Part shown: positions 36,534 through 49,700 of the stretch, in pieces | Layout: every line of letters starts with the position of its first letter | How positions within the stretch are numbered: position 1 is the stretch's first letter | Assembly (NCBI RefSeq): GCF_030052815.1 | Contig: NC_079496.1 | Location: forward strand, 43,611,593 to 43,675,592 | Reading direction: 5' to 3' | DNA length: 64,000 nucleotides | From: Hevea brasiliensis | Taxonomy: Eukaryota; Streptophyta; Magnoliopsida; Malpighiales; Euphorbiaceae | Translations under genes and position numbers: made by a program | The notes under the pieces: model-generated | Told to the model about the DNA's origin: nothing | Seen by the model: the letters and a program-made list of their open reading frames with translations, nothing else | The model's database searches: none

Positions 36534-37189
36534 CTATCTCAATTCAGCATCATTAGGAACGCACATTCTGCCCTGATGTAGCAATAAACCATCATCTTTC
36601 ACAGAAAATTCAGGTTTCTTGCCCTGCTGGACTTCTTTCAGTAGCTTTTGATATTTATCATCACTATGAGCAGCCATTCTGATCTGATCAATCAACACTG
36701 GCTGTACATGCCATACAACTATTATCTGTCCCTCATCATTAATCTCTAAACTGGCATGCTGTGCTTTCAATTCATATACCATGGACAAAGTAGAAACTCT
36801 GAGACTTGCCATAGTCTTGCGACTTAAGGCGTCAGCCACCACATTTGCTTTTCCTGGCTGATAGTCTATTAAACAATCATAGTCTTTAATGAGTTCTAAC
36901 CATCTCCTCTGCCTCAAGTTCAAATCATTTTGGGTGCCTAAGTACTTCAAGCTCTTGTGATCTGTGTAAATGTAGCATTTCTCCCCATACAAATAGTGTC
37001 TCCAGATCTTAAGAGCGAAAACAATAGCTGCTAGCTCCAGATCATGTGTTGGGTAGTTCCTCTCATGCGGTTTCAGCTGGCGTGATGCATAAGCAATGAC
37101 ATTCCGATCTTGCATCGATGTGACCTAACCCATTGTGAGAAGCATCACTATAAACTGTGTATTCTTTACCCGGAGTAGGTAAAGTGAGG
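36534..37189 (-). pseudogene. RNase H, element E
   Basis: [13 protein letters not shown] (about 37130-37165) is followed by a frameshift that splits the domain near 37115. The rest is open (36534-37115): [39 protein letters not shown] with the catalytic Glu, [11 protein letters not shown] and [12 protein letters not shown]. The spacer to integrase is open in this copy, without the stop that A and B have after WHV. Only the single frame break separates it from RT. Confidence 0.87.
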
Positions 37190-38070
37190 ACTGGAGCTTC
37201 AGTTAAACACCTCTTCAACTCATCAAAACTTTGCTGGCATTTATCTGTCCACTGAAATTTCACATGTTTCCGAAGTAGCTTGGTCAATAGAGAAGATAAC
37301 ATAGAAAATCCTTTCACAAACTGGCAGTAATATCCAGCTAAATCCAGAAAACTGCGAATTTCTGTGATATTCCTGGGTGGCTTCCAATTAAGGATAGCTT
37401 CTACCTTGCTGGAATCTACCTTGATTCCTTTAGCCGACACAACATGTCCCAAAAAGGAGATTTCTTTCAGCCAAAATTCACATTTCGATAATTTGGCGTA
37501 TAGTTGTTTCTCCCTTAAAGTCTGTAGTACAATCCGCAGATGTCTGTCATGCTCCTCTGCATTCCTCGAATATATCAAAATGTCATCAATAAACACCACC
37601 AAAAATTGATCGAGATATGGTCTGAAGATAGTATTCATCAGATCCATAAAAGCAGCTGGAGCATTTGTTAACCCAAATGGCATTACTAGAAACTCATAGT
37701 GGCCATACCGAGTTCTGAAAGTAGTTTTTGGAATACTCTGCTCTTGCACCTTCAACTGATAATAACCAGATAGCAAATCAATTTTGGAGAATACAGCTGC
37801 ACCCTTCAACTGATCAAACAGATCATCAATGCGAGGCAATGGATATCTGTTCTTTATTGTCACCTTATTCAACTGCCGGTAATCTATACATAAGCGGAGA
37901 GTACCATCTTTCTTCTTAACAAACAATACTGGTGCTCCCCAAGGTGACACACTAGGGCGGGTGAAGCCCTTTTCAAGTAGTTCTTGCAACTATATCTTCA
38001 ACTCCTTCAACTTTGCTGGTGCCATTCTATATGGCATTATGGAGATTGGATCCACACCAGGCATAACATT
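37190..38070 (-). pseudogene. Reverse transcriptase, element E, nearly intact
   Basis: This is the best preserved RT in the window. One 308-codon frame (37989 down to 37063) covers fingers, palm and thumb. Landmarks are [61 protein letters not shown], the catalytic [11 protein letters not shown] (about 37565-37600), [11 protein letters not shown], and the connection FKGFSM-like segment. A stop at about 37990 cuts it from the protease linker, and the frame is lost at the RT-RNase H junction. The catalytic Asp residues are intact. Confidence 0.9.
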
Positions 38071-38640
38071 AATTTCAAATTGCACTTCTCTTTTCAGAGG
38101 TAATCCTGGCAATTCATCAGGAAACACATCTGGAAAGTCATATACTGTAGGGATGTCTTTCAATGCTGGACTCTCCACTTGGGTGTCTACTACATGTGCC
38201 AAGTATGCTTCACACCCCTTTCTGATCATTTTTCTGGCTAGTGCAGCCGAAATGATGTTTGATGGCAATAGTTGCCTCTCCCCATGTATTACCATATCAC
38301 TGTACTGAGGGAGACCAAATGTGGCTGTCTTCAGCCTACAGTCAATGATGGCATGATGCCTGGCTAACCAATCCATGCCCAAGATGATATCATAATCTTT
38401 GAAGGGCATTTCAATGAAATCAGACAGAAAAGTGTCCTTGGATCACCAAAAGACAATCTCTATACATTCTATTAACCCTGACCTTCTGTCCTAGCAGACT
38501 TGTTACTAGCACCTCAAAGTCCATTTTTGTACATGGAACAGCAATGCAATCAATGATGCTAGCACTCATATAAGAATGGGTAGAACCCATATCAAATAAC
38601 ACAACACATCCTGATTAAAAGTTGAGAAGGTACCAGCCAC
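38071..38640 (-). pseudogene. Aspartic protease and linker, element E
   Basis: VLFDMGSTHSYMS (about 38560-38605) has Met where A, B and D have Pro in the D-x-G motif, so the active site is further altered. DCIAVPCTKMDFEVLVTSLLGQ follows. A frameshift near 38440 precedes MPFKDYDIILGMDWLARHH (about 38350-38409). The linker VYDFPDVFPDELPGLP (about 38105-38155) leads to RT. It is the same domain as 1327-1815 in A. Confidence 0.85.
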
Positions 38641-39898
38641 AACATCAGATGTCTTGACCTCTTCTCTCTGTCTCATTACATAGACTCTGACTGGAGCACT
38701 GTCTTGCTCTGACTGTTTCACTGTGCCTTGGCTGCTTGCTGGGCTACCTCTACCCCTGCCTCTACCTCTGCTGGGTGGTTGTGAACTTCTGGTGACAGGG
38801 TTCTGAACTAACCCTTCTGCAGTAGTAGGAGGTGGTCAAACTCTGCGACTACTGGTGCAGTCCTTGGCAAAGTGTCCTGTGCCTCCACAGTTATAATAGG
38901 CTCCAATAGCCTTATAGCATATCCCACCATGATATCTTCCACAAGTTTCACATTGGCGGGAAGGATAGGAACCTCTGGTACTCTGCTGACCAGATAGAGG
39001 AGGTTTCTATCCTGAATGTCTTCCCCTACCAGACTTCTTGCCACCTTTGCTGTGTCCCCCATAATTCTTCCTCTTTCCAGTAGGACCATTGGAACTCTAT
39101 TCTACTGATTTTCCCTCTTTCTCTGTCTTCTCTGATTTCTTTTTCTCAGGAGCAGCTTCAGACTCAATTCTTTCTAACTCTAGGGCTTGAGAAACAAGTT
39201 CAGAGAAGTTAGTGTGTTTGAATCTGACCACTTGTAATCTGATACTGGGTTTCAAGCCGGTTTCAAACCTCTTGCATCTCTCCCTGTTGGTAGCAAGTAA
39301 ACTTACTACATAATGGCTCAAGCAGGAAAATTCTCTTTCATACTTAGCCACCGATCTGCTCCCCTGTTCCAGACTTAGAAACTCTTGCAGCTTCTGATCT
39401 ACATAAGCATCAGGGACATATTTTTGTCTGAATTCCCTGAGAAAGTCATTCCATGTTAGCACTGCAGGTTCTACCAGACTGTGGGAAATGGTTTTCCACC
39501 AGTCATAAGCATCCCCCTGTAGCAAAGATACAGAGTATTCAAATCTGAGCTCCTCCGTGTAATGCAGTTTCTTGAATACCCTATCCATCCTCTCTAACCA
39601 CTATTCTGCCTCTAGAGGATCTATTGTCCCCTTGAACTCTGTAGCCCCATATTTCATCAATTGTCATACTGTCTAGCAGGAGACTGTGGTTGTACCACTG
39701 GTGTTTGTATTGGGACTTGAGTAGGCACATTACCAGCCATTTGTTGGAACATTGTAGCCATCTACTGAGCGAATTGAGCAGAAAGCTGCGATCGCGGGGC
39801 ACAGGTCTTCTTGAACCACTGACATTGTGTAGGGCTGGGGCATCCCCTTGCACCTTAGCCTCTATAGATTGATCGACTGAACGATCACCCTCTTCCAT
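38641..39898 (-). pseudogene. gag: gag, element E
   Basis: ATG at 39898-39896 (MEEGDRSVDQS) corresponds to the starts in A and B. The frame shifts near 39800 and 39600. The capsid core is open from 39588 to 39097 (DRVFKKLHYTEELRFEYSV, YDWWKTISHSLVEPAVLTW, EFRQKYVPDAYVDQKLQEF, ERCKRFETGLKPSIRL). The zinc knuckle region is at about 38856-38897, followed by a Gly/Arg/Ser-rich tail to about 38660. Length and order match gag of A. There are stops near 39099 and in the tail. Confidence 0.86.
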
Positions 39899-39940
39899 AG
39901 TCAATGCGAGGATCTTAGATCTCCTGAACAAATAACACAA

Positions 39941-39953
39941 GGAGATTTCCTCC
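39941..39953 (-). other. Small hairpin in gypsy leader, element E
   Basis: On the minus strand GGAG pairs with CTCC around a 5-nt loop (GAAAT) after ATGCACTAACG. It corresponds to 27-39 in A and 59850-59863 in B. Confidence 0.5.
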
Positions 39954-40068
39954 CGTTAGTGCATATTTATAATGTAATGTACTGTATGTATCAAGCAATG
40001 ATATTGAACAGTTGTACTATGAAGAAAGAATATTCAAGTAACAGGTGAAAACAGAATTTAAAAACTAT

Positions 40069-40079
40069 CTCTGATACCA
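40069..40079 (-). other. Primer binding site, element E
   Basis: TGGTATCAGAG on the minus strand, 9 bp inside the 5' LTR edge, matches the 3' end of plant initiator tRNA-Met. Confidence 0.9.
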
Positions 40080-40088
40080 CTAAAACAT

Positions 40089-43000
40089 GTTACACCCTAC
40101 CCCTTTGTAAGGCATAACATGATCCCGTAGTATACCTACTGAATTACCAACTTCATATACTGATAACCCATTAAATACACTACAAGGGATTTTAAAACTT
40201 TTCTTACTTCTTTTTACAGTGGTGAACACAATTTACAGGTGTTAAAAACCTTTTTGAACTGAAGTGAAACAGCTAACACATTTGGACTATTAGTGACTTC
40301 TGTAAAAATTTTGGCAGAGTGCCATCTGTATTTTGGATAAAACAGTTCTTCAAAAAAGCTGTAAAAAGCACTTCAATATTTTTCTCAATCTCAACTCCAA
40401 CAGTTAAACACCACAATATTTTTCTCAACTCAAATCCCCAATAGTTTTTCAAAGACTGAGATAAAAGAAATACAGTACAAATTTTACAAGCCAAGATAAC
40501 TCATAATTTATTTTACAACTTCAATGTACAATTTTAATTTACAACTGCTCAAAATCAAGAACAATATATACATACAGTAAACATACATTACAGTACAAAA
40601 TGCAAAATGTGGTATACTCAATATACCCAATGATCTCTCACTGAATGCACTAGCAGCCTAGTCTGCTGAACTGTCCGTCTGTCTACCTGCGACAGCAGTG
40701 AAAAGCTATTGCTGAGACAATGTCTCAGTGGTGCACAACATTAACCAATTACAACTTTAAATCACAATTCATAAATCATATAAATGATGGATACGTAAAA
40801 CCATAGTTAAATTCAAGACAATGAATGTCATAAGGAATTTAACATAATATCACAATAAATCTCAGTAATCAAAACATAGTTAAATTCAAAAGACAGTGAA
40901 TGTCAATAAGAATTTAAACTCCATTTCACAAATTATCGAAGCTCATAATAACACAATTTAGTCAAATAATTTAAGAATACAGTGTTACCAATTCATACAC
41001 AACTTAAACCATGACACAATTTTCCGATCAATGCCGCATTGTACACCACGACAAAGCAATCACAACCCCACTAATTGAAATCAATGAGGAAGGAAGCTAT
41101 CTATATAAAATGAGTACTCATCTGATCTACAACCTCAACTGGTAAACTAGAGAGGGAGAAAAATAAATGATCACAACCCCATAAATGGAGAAGGAATGAT
41201 GTGATACTGTCATGCTAAGTATGAACACAAAATCAATTCCAAACATTTTATTCAAATGATTCGTGAGAATCCAATAAATTTCCAAAGTCATAATTTCATT
41301 CACAAAATGGCAACACAATTCATAATTAACTTCAACTTTCACAAATCACACTAAATCAATTTTTTCACAGTTTCAAACCATTTACAATGCTTTTCAAGCA
41401 ATAAGTATCCATTCAAATACATTTTCATAATTGAAAACAATAATATACAAATAGTCATAATTTATTTCAATTGAAAAATTCAAAAGAAATAACTTCCGTG
41501 CACCTGGCCTTGACTCAATGTTTCCTTCCCTTTCCCTGAGTCTTTGCTAACTGAGAAACACAATTTGAGGTGTTTCAGTACTCATTTAAACTGTCTCTAA
41601 TGATAATGCTTGATAATTAATTCACTGAATTCTGCTATTTGCTTAGTCAACCGAATATGTCGACCCTCGATGCATTCTAGGTAAATTAGGTTTTAATGTT
41701 ACTAATATGTCACATTCAATAGCCTTTCAGGGTAGGTACATGTTACCAAACTCATTTCCATGTATCTTGCATTTTCTTGCAATTTGCTGGATTCCGGAAT
41801 ACTAGTTTCACCTAGCCGGATGACTTAGTTCCCTCAGTTTTCGAGTTTTGGTCAAAACTACAAACTTGTAGATCTATGTCTTATTGCACGCGGGGCAAAA
41901 TTTCAGGTCATTCTGAGTTATGTAGACCAAGTTATGGTCATTTTACTATTGCTGGTCAAAATGCATCAAAATTGGTCACTTTAGGTCATTTTAGGTTCGG
42001 CCAGTTTTTGGACTCGAACTTGTGCAAGCTGTTTGACTTACTTATGGTCATTTCTGGGCTTTGGTGTCTTCATACGACTTGTAGATATAAGTCTTAACTA
42101 TTCATGGTCAAAATTTCAGGTCAATTGGACCTGTTTTGAGTGAGTTATGGCTGAAACACTAACTGCTGCCCAATTGGTTAATTTTCAGGCCTTAATTGCA
42201 CTAATCCGGATTTGGTCATTTTTCAAGCTACCTTACAAGTAGAATTTTGGCAAGCTTCCTTCATGAAAGTTGGCACATTTTGTGCTTAGTTTCACCTCCA
42301 ATTGGTCTCATACCAATTGGAGCCACACACTTAAGGTTCTAAGCCCAAAACACAAATTGCCCTATTGTATTTTGTTCATACTCATCAAAGGTCACCTTTA
42401 ACACTTACCAAACTTCACATTCATGCCCATTCTGGTTTGTACCATAACCTAAACATATTTTCCCACATATTATTGATCATTTTGGCAGCTTATAATCACA
42501 TTCAACATACACCATAAAGTGCAAAATTTGTCAAACTCAATTACAACAATTTAACCACCTATTCATGCTCATTTACATGTCCAACCTCACACCATCACAC
42601 ATACACCCAAGCTGCCATAACAACCATCACAATTCAACATTGTTATACCATAATCCAAACATAAAATAACATCCTTATGGTTCACCAAACCAGGCTGTCG
42701 CTTCATGCATTTACATTCCATTAATTCCCAAGCTTCAAATTTCAAATACGCATTTACATATACTAAGTATACATCACCCAAATAATTTCCTACACATATA
42801 AACATTTAATCAATCCTTTAATCCACCATTTACAAGCAAAAATAAACTGTCTTCAAGGAGTTTCCATGGCTGCCAAAAGTACACATCCCCCTTGAAACAT
42901 CAAACCTCAAAAATCTCTCCATAAATCAAATACCCATAACATCCTTACAAACTTTAATAAAACAAAAATAAAAAACACAAACTTACCTATTGATGAGGCT

Positions 43001-43858
43001 TGTTAAATCTTCACCAAACTCCCTTGATTTTAGTATCTACTTCTTCCTTGTGAGGTGGGGATCAAAATTAATGAAATGACTTTGGTGTGTGGAGGTGGAA
43101 ATGATGGAGATTAAGAAGCTTAAAGCAAATCGGCCATGGAGGATTTTCAAGCTCTTCATTTCGGCATGGAAGGAGGAATGAAGAAGATGAAGTTTTAGTG
43201 GAAGTACACCTGCCCACTTAATGTTTAATTTAATCCATAATGCTCCACTCACCACAAATTAATTATATTGTATGTTTTAAAGTGTTATTTACTCAATTTA
43301 TATCCTATTTTTGCTATTTACATTATGTACCACTAATTTAATTTTTCATGACATTTTCCAAATATAATATCATGTATTTTTAATGGACATTTAGGTCAAA
43401 AGACAACTCGGGGTGTCAAATGACCACAATGCCCCTGTTCGGGTTGCATTCCCGATTTTTCGGTAACACCGAGTTTTGTCCGTTTTTTGATTTCTCACTT
43501 TTCTTTGTACTAATTAATTAATTTTTCTTTGATATTTCTAATGATATTTATACTTCAATTGATGTCTCTTTAAGTCCTAAAAATATTTTTCAGGGTTCCC
43601 CGTGGTCCAGGGCTACTCAACGGTCCACGCCGTGGCTTCCCGATGCGGTCACCCATCGCTAGGGTTCTCGGCTCGCTTAACTTGGTTACATTTCTTTGCT
43701 ATTATTTTTCCTTTGTTTTTCTTGTATTTTCTTTTCTTGTATTTCATTATTTTATGTATCCTCACTTATATCGAAGTGTAGTTCTAGGCATCCTAGCTGT
43801 CCGGGCAACACTGGTTACCGGAACAATAGAATGCACTACCGAACATAGGGGTGTTACA
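40089..43858 (-). repeat. 5' LTR of element E (type 1, mosaic)
   Basis: 3770 bp, starting TGTAACACC at 43858 and ending GGTGTAACA at 40089 (minus strand). It is co-linear with the 3' LTR at 31460-35222, including the type-2-like block (about 40930-41362). Palindrome at 42296-42322 and hairpins at 40690-40728. No supported gene; small frames here mirror those in the other LTR. Confidence 0.94.
40690..40728 (-). other. Tandem hairpins in 5' LTR of E
   Basis: On the minus strand CTGAGAC-ATT-GTCTCAG (40728-40712) is followed by CAATAGC, 8-nt loop, GCTGTCG (40711-40690), which has one mismatch and one wobble. Confidence 0.62.
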
Positions 43859-43863
43859 ATGCA

Positions 43864-45303
43864 GGTCACCCGGATTAGGGCAATCTTTTGGTCAAGTTGG
43901 TTTGGTTTTCTGGGTATGGTTTCTTCACCAAAGTTGTGCCATTATTTGTCTAGTTTCATGTCCAATTGTCCTTGCACCAATTGAACCTCTACAATTCCAG
44001 TTATTGCTACCCAAACTTGCTAGACTCATGCCCAGTCCTGTAGGTCACCAAGGGCAGCCACGCCAAACTCTAATCCCACTACACAATTCACTTCATTTTT
44101 TATTTAAACAGAACCAAATGGTCACTAATTGACTATTAAAACCTACTTTCATTATCACATGATCAAAGTCTCAATTTCCATCCCAAAAACCCTAACTGAA
44201 ACATCACTTGCCATGCAATATCATTGCATTTCAACATTCCACTTAAGAGATGCAATTTAAGGGCAGCCATACTAGCATGTTAGCTCCATAAAACTCATCA
44301 CAATCATACCCCAACCAAGGTTGCCGAAATTTAGGGTTAGCATACCAATGGTATTTCTTCAATTTTCTTTGTCATTTGCACTCATTCATAGTCCTTAAAT
44401 ATGAATTTAAAGTGAAATTCAAAGTTAGGTCACAAACCTCTAATGGAGTGAGATTTTCCACTTGCTAGGGTTCTTGTTTTCCTTTTCTTTTTGCTCCCAA
44501 AAGACTCTCCAAGATGCAAGAACACCTTTTTGTGTTGCTAGGTTAGGGTTTAGTGGGGTGAGAGCTAGGGAAATCAAGCTTTCAAAAGCTTGAAAATGGG
44601 TGGCTGTGGAGGGAAGGTGAAGGCAAGGAAGAAGGTAGAAGAAAGAGTTCTGATTTTTTTTTTTTCATTTTTCAGCCAATTTTGTCTCTTTTAAATAAGA
44701 TTATGCCATGTGTCAACATTGGATTGGTTAGGAGAATTTTAATGACATCATGATGATGTCATAATTCCATTTTCTTTCATTTTCTCTCCATTTCTTGTCT
44801 AGTTAATTTCAGTTAAATTTTTAACAACATTTTTTCATATTTTATGTTATATAAATTATTTATTTAACTGGACAAGTTGGCCAAAAATCATCTCTGAAGA
44901 CGAAATGACCAAAATGCCCTCCGTTTGGCTTAACGAGCCAAAATTGTGTGTACCGATAGAAAAAATTTTCTAAGCATTTTCTTGGCATCCTAATGTCATA
45001 AGAACCTCAATGACACTTCTCTGGAGTCCCAATAATTATTTTACAATTTTTTTCCTGGGTCTAGGGTTGCTAACGGCCTTCACCGTCACTTCCCCTTCGG
45101 GTTACTCATCCCTGGTATTTCGACTCGTTTAACCTTAGTGTATTTAGTTTCTAAAATTTTTCCTTGATTTTTATGAGTATTATTTAGTTTCATTATAACT
45201 CCTCACTCAGTCTATTTATAATTCCAAACATTTTAGCTACCCGGACAGACACTGGCCACTGGAACAGTAGACTGTACATACTAGTTAAAGTGAGGATGTT
45301 ACA
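43864..45303 (-). repeat. 3' LTR of element C (type 3), proximal part
   Basis: It starts TGTAACATCCTCACTTTAAC at 45303 on the minus strand, directly after C's polypurine tract (TTATTAGAGGGGAAGAG, about 45304-45321). It runs to 43864, where E with ATGCA interrupts it. It matches the first part of LTR D. No gene. Confidence 0.9.
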
Positions 45304-46711
45304 ACTCTTCCCCTCTAATAAAAAATTTCGTCTTCGAAATTTACCTAATGCAAACAGTGGAGGAAACTATTGCCTCATCGTCTCTTTACTTTCCCAAGTT
45401 GCCTCTTTAGTGTTGTAGTGCCTCCAAAGCACTTTCATTAGTGGAATTTGTTTATTTCTCAGTTCCTTCACTTCCCGAGCCAGGATCTGTATAGGTTCTT
45501 TTGTATATGTCAAGTCCGGTTGGATTTCAATCTCTTTCATGGAAATGACATGTGAAGGGTCTGAGCGATATCTTCTCAGCATAAAAACATGGAATACATT
45601 ATTAATTTTATCCAGTTCTAGTGGTAAAGCTAGCCGATAGGCCACTGGTCCCACACATTCAATGACTTCATATGAGCCAATGAACCTAGGGCTTAACTTA
45701 CCCTTTCTTCCAAACCTCAGTACTTTATTCCATGGTGAGACTTTGAGAACACTTTATTGCCAACTGCATACTCTATCTCTTTTCTCTTCAAGTCGGCATA
45801 AGATTTCTATCTATCTGAGGCAACCTTCAAGTTAGCTTTGATTATCTTCACTTTCTCCTCTGTCTGTTTCATCAGGTCTGGTCCTACCAGCTTATATTCG
45901 CCCAATTTAGTCCAACACACTGGGGTTTTACATTTCCTCCCATACAGTGCTTCATACGGAGCCATTTGAATGCTAGCTTGGTAGCTATTATTATATGCAA
46001 ATTCTGCCAGTGGGAGGTATCTATCCCAACTCCCCTCAAACTCAATGACACAACTCCTTAGCATATCTTCCAGGATCTATCACATAATTCACATTATTAT
46101 TATCATTTCAATTTATTAACTATGAAAATTCAATTAGTTCTTAGGTTTACTTGGATTACTCGTTCGGACTGTCCATCCGTCTGGGGATGAAAAGCCGTGC
46201 TAAAGCGGAGTTGTGTGCCTAAGGCTTCTTGCAACTTTTTCCAGAATCTCGATGTAAACCTTGGGTCTCGGTCAGATATGATGGAAAATGGGACTCCATG
46301 CAGTCTATCTATCTTACTAATATACAATTCTGCTAACTTCTCTAGTGAGTAGTTAGTCCTAACTGGCAGAAAATGTGCTGACTTCGTCAATTTATCCACT
46401 ATCACCCATACTGCATCATGCTTCTTCTGGGTGAGAGGTAGACCACTAACAAAATCCATAGTGACCCGGTCCCATTTCCATTCAGGTATGCTTATAGGTT
46501 GTAGCAATCACGATGGAACTTGATGTTCTGCTTTAACTTACTGACATGTCAAACACTTAGTCACATAGTCAGCTATATCCTTCTTCATACCAGGCCACCA
46601 ATAATGAGGTTTCAAATCATTATACATTTTCGTGCGTCCCAGGTGCATAGCATAAACACTAGTGTGTGCTTCATTCAGAATATTAGTCTTCAATTCCCCT
46701 TCATCTGGTAC
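45304..46711 (-). pseudogene. Integrase with chromodomain-like tail, element C, intron-split
   Basis: Only the integrase part of C is in the window; element B cut it at 46711, within the VPDEGELK stretch. Downward from there: zinc finger remnant with a stop near 46508, TMDFVSGLP (first Asp, about 46450), [14 protein letters not shown] (second Asp), [13 protein letters not shown] with the catalytic Glu (about 46155-46195), a 74-bp GT-AG insertion (46077-46150), then [23 protein letters not shown] frameshift near 45750 and stops interrupt the GPY/F and chromodomain part. The tail PIQILAREVKELRNKQIPLMK ends at a TAG (45367) near the polypurine tract. Confidence 0.87.
46077..46150 (-). other. Putative 74-bp phase-0 GT-AG intron in integrase, element C
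   Basis: On the minus strand coding ends GTAATCCAA, then GTAAACCTAAG ... ATTATGTGATAG, then coding resumes ATCCTGGAAG. The length, position, phase and in-frame TGA at codon 7 equal those in D (13563-13636). The two sequences are clearly related but diverged. Confidence 0.72.
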
Positions 46712-49700
46712 TGTAACACCCCTATTGGTATAGCCTAGTATATTTCACTGTTCCGGTGACCAGAGTCAGTCCGGACAATTAAGGGGATTAGAACTACACT
46801 TAAGTCAACTAGAGAAACCATAAACACAAATAATTAGTAATGTTCAATTAGTTAAGTAGAAATAAGAAAAACAGAACATAAGAGGTTAAACGAGCCGAGA
46901 GTCACAGCGATGGGTGACCTTCTCGGGAAGGACTGCGAAGTCGTTTTAAACTCAAATTTCTAACCGTAAAATGTGACGCTGCAGTCCTTAGGACCCTCAT
47001 GAACACAGTGGGAAAGAGAAAATCACGAAAAAGAACTGTTAAGTCAGTCAAATAATTAAGTCAGGGAGCCGGAAGAAATATTGAATTATTTGCAAACCGG
47101 GATGAACTGGCGAGGGGCAATTTGGTCAATTGACCCCGAGAGCTGACTCCTAACCTAACTATCAAATAAAATCGGAGAAAAGAAAATTTTAGAATCGAGA
47201 ATTAAATTAAAGAACCAATAAAAAAATAAAAAAATAGAGGAAAATGAAAAAGTAAAAAGGTGATGACATCATACATGACATCATGTATGATGCCATAAAA
47301 GGTATAATTAATAAAATAATTAAATGGGATTTTTGGTCTTCCATATGACAAAATAAATAAAGAAAAAAAAAAGAAAAAAAAAACAAATCTAGATTCTTCT
47401 TTCTTCCCTTTGCCGTCCCATTCCTCTCTCCCCACTCCTTCACCATATTCCACCATTGTCAAGGGAATAAAAGCTTGAATTTCCCTACCCTAACCCACAA
47501 CTTCACAAAGTCTCAACACAAAAATTTCTCCTTACATGTTGAGAAAGCATTAGAGAGTAAAAAGAAGAAGAAAGACTTGAAGAAAGGGAAGCCAAAAAAT
47601 CCTCCAAGCAAGGTTAGTATTGCAAACTTCAAAATTTTAGTTTAATTAGTGTATGTATGGCATATAGAGCTTGTAAATAAACTTAAAATTAAAAAAATTG
47701 GTGGGGAGGACCAAATTGAAATTTTGGCCAGCTTGAAGAAGGGATATAATTTGCATGGTTTGATGGATTTAAATGAGTTTATGGACCTCCATTAGTTGAA
47801 TGATTATGGTTGAGAGCTTTAAAATTAGTTAATTGCAATTAATTAGTGTGATTAGGGTTTGAGACCTAGAGTTTTGAGGCAAAAATTTGAAGAAATGAGT
47901 AAAAGATGTGTTTGACCTATTGGGAAGTGAAAAATGGTCAATTGTGACCAAATGAGTTGTGTTTGAATTGTTGGAATTGAAGCTAAATTCGGAGGTTGTA
48001 TGGTCATGCTTCTGGCAGCATGACCAAGTCAACTTTGAAGGACCAAAAATGAAATTTTATAAGTCCAATTGATATGACATCAATTGGGGATGAAAATAGA
48101 CACAAAATGACACAATTTTCATTTAGGAACCATGCCCAAAAAGTGACCAAAACCTAGTGAACAAATTGACCAACGTTGGCTAAGTGCAGTCTGCCACTGT
48201 ACAAACTGACCAAATGAACAGTGTTTGTTCATTTGGTCATAACTCGAGCTAGGCAGGTCCAAATGACCTGAAATTTTACCAGTGGTTAGATGAGATATAG
48301 GCCTAAAACTTTCATGAAGAACACAAGTCCAAATTCTGCCAGCAACCAAGCCATTTGGCCACCCCAAGTTGGTGACCCAAATCTGCTAGCACCAAAATTG
48401 CCCAGAAAATCTGGGTTGTTTCCAATCCGGCAGCCCTGGTTCAAATGGCCATAACTTGAGCTAAAAAACTCCAATTGGGGTGATCCAAAAATGAGAATAA
48501 ACTTAAGACAATAAGGAACATTTTCTATGAAGGAAGTTTTGTCAAATTCCAACAGTAGAATGACCAATGAAAATTTGACAATTTTGCCTAAAGGACTTAA
48601 GCTTTGAGAAAATGACCAAAACCAACAAATTTAATGACCAAAATGTGGTATGTGGGTGAAGTTGGAGTTCCCATACCTATTAAGCTTTAGAAAGTCAATA
48701 ATTTGACTTGAATAGTATAGTGAATAGTAACCCGAAACACAAAAATTTCGAGAACGTCGAGTTTAGCATAATAAAGCTAGGTAAAAGTGAAGTTAAATTT
48801 ATTTTTCGATTTATGCTAAGATATGGTACTGAAACACTATGAAACTGTGTGTTTCAGCTGAAAAGGACTTGGAAGCTCGGAGAGACTGAGTCAAGTCCTA
48901 GAGGTGACTCACGTCAGGTCTGTACACAGTAATTGTTGTTTAAATATATGATTCTTGAAAATTTGATTTTTCTTGAGTTAATTACGGATTGTGTTACCAT
49001 TTATGATTGTGAATATGACTTTGAAAATTTACCAGATTTTCAATAAATTATTTGAATAAATTATTTTAAATTGATTTTATGTTCACACTTAGCATGATAG
49101 TATCACATTATTCCTCCTCCATTTATGGGGTTGAGATCGTTTATTTTCCTCCCTCTCTGGCTTGCCAGTTGAGGTTGAGATCGGATGAGTACTCATTAGC
49201 TAGCTAGCCACCTCCCTCATTGATTTCGATTAATGGGGTTGTAGATTGCTTTGTCGTGGTATACAACACGGCATTGATCGGAAATTTTGTGTCATGGCTT
49301 AAGTTGTGTATGATTTTGGCAACACTGTGTTTATGAAATTATTTGACTAAATTGTGTTATTATGAACTTAGATAATTTGAGAAATATTTAAACTGTGTTT
49401 CATCAATGAATGATTTATGTATTGCATTTCAAATTTTTATTGTGCACCACTGAGTATTTTTATACTCAATGACAACTATTTTCTTTATCATGAGATAAAG
49501 GAGAAAGCGGCAGAGTGAGCTGCTATCGAATTGAGGACTACACTGGTCTTTTTGTACATGTATTATTTTATACCCTTGTAGTTAATTTTGATGTAAATAT
49601 AGTAATGTTGTATGTATCAATGTAAAGTTGAGCAGTTGTAATAAATTGTAATAATATTATTTTTGGATTTCCTTCTGTAAATTAATATTTGTACTTGTGA

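Larger units (their letters stand above)
31460..43858 (-). mobile_element. Complete Ty3/gypsy chromovirus-like element E
   Basis: Two co-linear LTRs (40089-43858 upstream, 31460-35222 downstream on the minus strand) flank a 4.87-kb interior with primer site, gag-pol and polypurine tract. ATGCA at 31455-31459 and 43859-43863 is the 5-bp target duplication. It interrupts the 3' LTR of element C. I count about 10 mismatches in the first 213 bp compared between the LTRs, so it is not very recent. The gag-pol frame has several frameshifts and stops. Coding sequence groups with A and B. Confidence 0.96.

Noticed and set aside
43643..43984. Hydrophobic small protein at LTR edges (also 23694-23942, 34938-35243, 4759-4941)
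   Set aside because: It is the same LTR start read on the opposite strand; it runs across the LTR boundary in different copies and has no independent support.
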